Shown: piece after piece, positions 30,468-32,321 of the stretch
Layout: the number at the start of each line of letters is the position of its first letter
Position numbering within the stretch: the stretch's first letter is position 1
Assembly: GCA_017449185.1 (NCBI GenBank)
Contig: JAFSJZ010000084.1
Span: forward strand, 1 to 32,321
DNA: 32,321 nucleotides
Source: Oscillospiraceae bacterium
Lineage (GTDB): Bacteria; Bacillota; Clostridia; Oscillospirales; Oscillospiraceae
Reading direction: 5' to 3'
The notes under the pieces: generated by a model
Told to the model about the DNA's origin: nothing
The model's database searches: none
The model's input: only the letters and a program-made list of their open reading frames with translations
Position numbers and translations under genes: made by a program

Positions 30468-32321
30468 TCAGATGCGCATGCAGACGTCCCAGGCGCGCCA
30501 GATGACGGTGCGCAGGTTGCCGATGGCAACGCAGTCGCCGACACGGTGGACGTGGGCGGCCTTCTCGCCGATGGGAGCCGGGACGAAGCCGATGCCGTTG
30601 ATGACGGCGTCGCATTCGACCTTGAAGGTCTCGTCCGGAGTCTTGATGACGCAGTAGCCGTCGCCGATCTCGGTGATGGTGCTGTGCAGATAGACCGGGA
30701 CCTTGTGATACTCCATCGCGTCGCGCAGGAAGGAGGTGTTCGCAAGGCAGGTAGCCTGAGCCGCGACGAGGTCGTTGCCGTACTCGACGATGGTCGGGTG
30801 CTTGCCGGCCAGGACGAGGTCGTAGGCAGCCTCGCAGGAGGACTGGCCGCCGCCGAGGAAGACGATCTTGTCGCCCTCGACCTTCTTCTCGCGGAGCAGC
30901 TCGCGGAAGGTGCGGGTCTTGTCAAAGCCCTTGATCTGAGGCATCGTTCTGGGAACGGAGCCGGTGCAGACGATGATCTCGTCGAAGCCGCGCTTGATGG
31001 TGCCCAGATCGTTGACCTCGGTGTTGAAGCGGACTTCCACGCCGGCCTTCTTGATCTCGTTCTCGTACCACTTCAGCAGCTGCTTGTCGTTCTCCTTGAA
31101 GGTCATCGCGGAGGCCGTGAGGAACAGGCCGCCGAGCTTGTCTTCCTTCTCGAAGATGACGGGCTCATGGCCGCGCTTCTTCAGAACGAGCGCGCACTCC
31201 ATGCCGCCGACGCCGCCGCCGATGATGGCGACCTTCTTGGGCTTCTTGGTCGGGACGATCTTATAGCGCTTGCGCTGCATCGTGGGCGGGTTCAGCGCGC
31301 AGCGGGCCAGGTGCAGCGAGTCGCCCAGAGACTGGATGTTCTCGGTGCCCTCGAACTTGGCGAAGTTGAAGCAGCCGTTGTGGCAGCGGATGCAGGGACG
31401 GATCTCGTCCTCGCGGCCCTCTTTGATCTTGGTGACCCAGTTCTCGTCGACCAGGTTCTGGCGGGCGATGGCCACGGCGTCGAGACGGCCCGCGGCGATC
31501 TCCTCGGCGGCCTTGACCGGATCCATACGGCCGGCGCAGGCGACGGGGATATCGACGAAGTTGCGGATATGCTCGACGTCGGCGAGGTTGCAGTTGTCGG
31601 GCATGTACTGTGGCGGATGAGCCCAGTACCAGGCGTCGTAGGTGCCGTTGTCGCAGTTGAGGAAGGCATAGCCGGCATCCTGCAGGATCTTGACGGCCTT
31701 CTCGGACTCGGGCATGTCACGGCCGAACTCGACGAAGTCCTCGCCGGGCATGGCGCCCTTGCGCCAGCCCTTGGTGCAGGAACGGACGGAGTAACGCAGA
31801 GAGACCGGGAAGTCGTCGCCGGCCTGCTTGTGGATCTCCTGAACGATCTCGGTGGCGAAGCGCAGACGGTTCTCCAGCGAGCCGCCGTACTGGTCGGTAC
31901 GGAAGTTCATGTTCGCGATGGCGAACTGGTCGAGGTTGTAGCCTTCGTGGACGGCGTGGATCTCAACGCCGTCGATGCCGGCCTCGCGCAGCTTCTTGGC
32001 GGTGGCGCCGAAGTGCCACACCATCTCCTGGATCTCCTCGATGGTGAAGGGGCGGGAGTTGAAGTTGTCGGCCCAGCGGTTCGGGGTGACGGAGGCGGAG
32101 GCGCAGGCGTACTGCACGTCGACGATGGGGCTGGCCAGCTTGTTCAGCAGGTCGTTGCGGCCCAGCGCGGCCATCCACGGCGTGACGGCCATCGAGCGGC
32201 CGAAGCCGCCGGCCAACTGGATGAACAGCTTGCCGCCGGTCTTGTGGTACTCTTCCATGTAGGGCTTGAGCACACGGTACATCTGACGGTTGGAGTCCAG
32301 CCACTTTCTGCCCATGGTGTC
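30468..32321 (-). CDS. old yellow enzyme/2,4-dienoyl-CoA reductase-type flavoprotein (N-terminus cut by window edge)
   Basis: An NAD(P)H-dependent reductase with FMN, a 4Fe-4S cluster and FAD, of the family including FadH, BaiCD/BaiH and enoate reductases. The visible 617 residues lack only the first part of the FMN barrel. Seen in order are VEIHAVHEGYNLDQF and FRTDQYGGSLENRLRF (active-site region), AGRMDP, the cluster ligands CIRCHNGC and a further RCALNP, then the FAD-binding VAIIGGGVGGMECALVL and a second dinucleotide fold at IVFLGGGQSSCEAAYDL. The substrate is uncertain; the HAVHEGY form reminds me of bile-acid- and flavonoid-reducing clostridial enzymes, but no bai genes are near. It reads on past the right edge; the first ATG in view is probably internal. 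Confidence 0.92.
   Translation of the reverse strand, partial: DTMGRKWLDSNRQMYRVLKPYMEEYHKTGGKLFIQLAGGFGRSMAVTPWMAALGRNDLLNKLASPIVDVQYACASASVTPNRWADNFNSRPFTIEEIQEMVWHFGATAKKLREAGIDGVEIHAVHEGYNLDQFAIANMNFRTDQYGGSLENRLRFATEIVQEIHKQAGDDFPVSLRYSVRSCTKGWRKGAMPGEDFVEFGRDMPESEKAVKILQDAGYAFLNCDNGTYDAWYWAHPPQYMPDNCNLADVEHIRNFVDIPVACAGRMDPVKAAEEIAAGRLDAVAIARQNLVDENWVTKIKEGREDEIRPCIRCHNGCFNFAKFEGTENIQSLGDSLHLARCALNPPTMQRKRYKIVPTKKPKKVAIIGGGVGGMECALVLKKRGHEPVIFEKEDKLGGLFLTASAMTFKENDKQLLKWYENEIKKAGVEVRFNTEVNDLGTIKRGFDEIIVCTGSVPRTMPQIKGFDKTRTFRELLREKKVEGDKIVFLGGGQSSCEAAYDLVLAGKHPTIVEYGNDLVAAQATCLANTSFLRDAMEYHKVPVYLHSTITEIGDGYCVIKTPDETFKVECDAVINGIGFVPAPIGEKAAHVHRVGDCVAIGNLRTVIWRAWDVCMRI

Overview
The window looks like chromosome of a GC-rich, endospore-forming Clostridia member, most likely Oscillospiraceae or a close relative. 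This rests on spoVAD/spoVAE, clostridial gene neighbourhoods (DUF1385-prmC, recA-recX-rimO-pgsA), strong AGGAGG-type ribosome binding sites and high GC in third codon positions. It is ordinary chromosome: I see no phage, plasmid, CRISPR, rRNA or tRNA genes. Almost all the space is coding, and no gap without a gene exceeds about 260 bases.

Layout. (1) 1-3343, minus strand: trmL, pgk, tpiA and gpmI (cut by the left edge), a lower-glycolysis operon led by a tRNA methyltransferase. (2) 3443-5538, plus strand: a PflX-type radical SAM protein and an FMN-dependent alpha-hydroxy-acid oxidase-like protein with a cysteine-rich N-terminus, each with its own promoter. (3) 5575-10214, minus strand: a PaaI-type thioesterase, a membrane-anchored protein with unusual 63-69-residue repeats plus leucine-rich repeats, peptidase T and a NahK-like kinase. 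(4) 10330-20585, plus strand: an OmpR-type response regulator, a histidine kinase, DUF1385, prmC, recA, recX, rimO, pgsA, a membrane acyltransferase and cysS, closed by a very strong terminator. (5) 20668-23512, plus strand: a large secreted repetitive protein. (6) 23742-27385, minus strand: both halves of a heterodimeric ABC exporter. (7) 27462-27985, plus strand: a NUDIX hydrolase divergent from the exporter. (8) 28028-30354, minus strand: an unknown membrane protein and, upstream of it, spoVAD-spoVAE. (9) 30468 to the right edge, minus strand: an old-yellow-enzyme/2,4-dienoyl-CoA-reductase-type flavoprotein, cut by the edge.

The most noteworthy non-coding signal is a pair of related, roughly 150-165 bp intergenic elements with terminal inverted repeats (14214-14361 and 23591-23754, opposite orientations). 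They look like two copies of a MITE-like or structured dispersed repeat. One sits between prmC and recA, and the other supplies the last codons and stop of an ABC transporter gene. Other signals are a recA leader with two mutually exclusive hairpins around the Shine-Dalgarno sequence, a 254-base spacer packed with hairpins between the response regulator and the kinase, a 16-bp perfect palindrome in the response-regulator leader, and a back-to-back divergent promoter whose -35 boxes lie within a palindrome.

No complete undescribed multi-gene system is evident. The candidates for novelty are the dispersed repeat, the recA and cysS leaders and the two repeat-rich extracytoplasmic proteins. All calls come from reading the sequence and recalling family motifs; no database search was possible.
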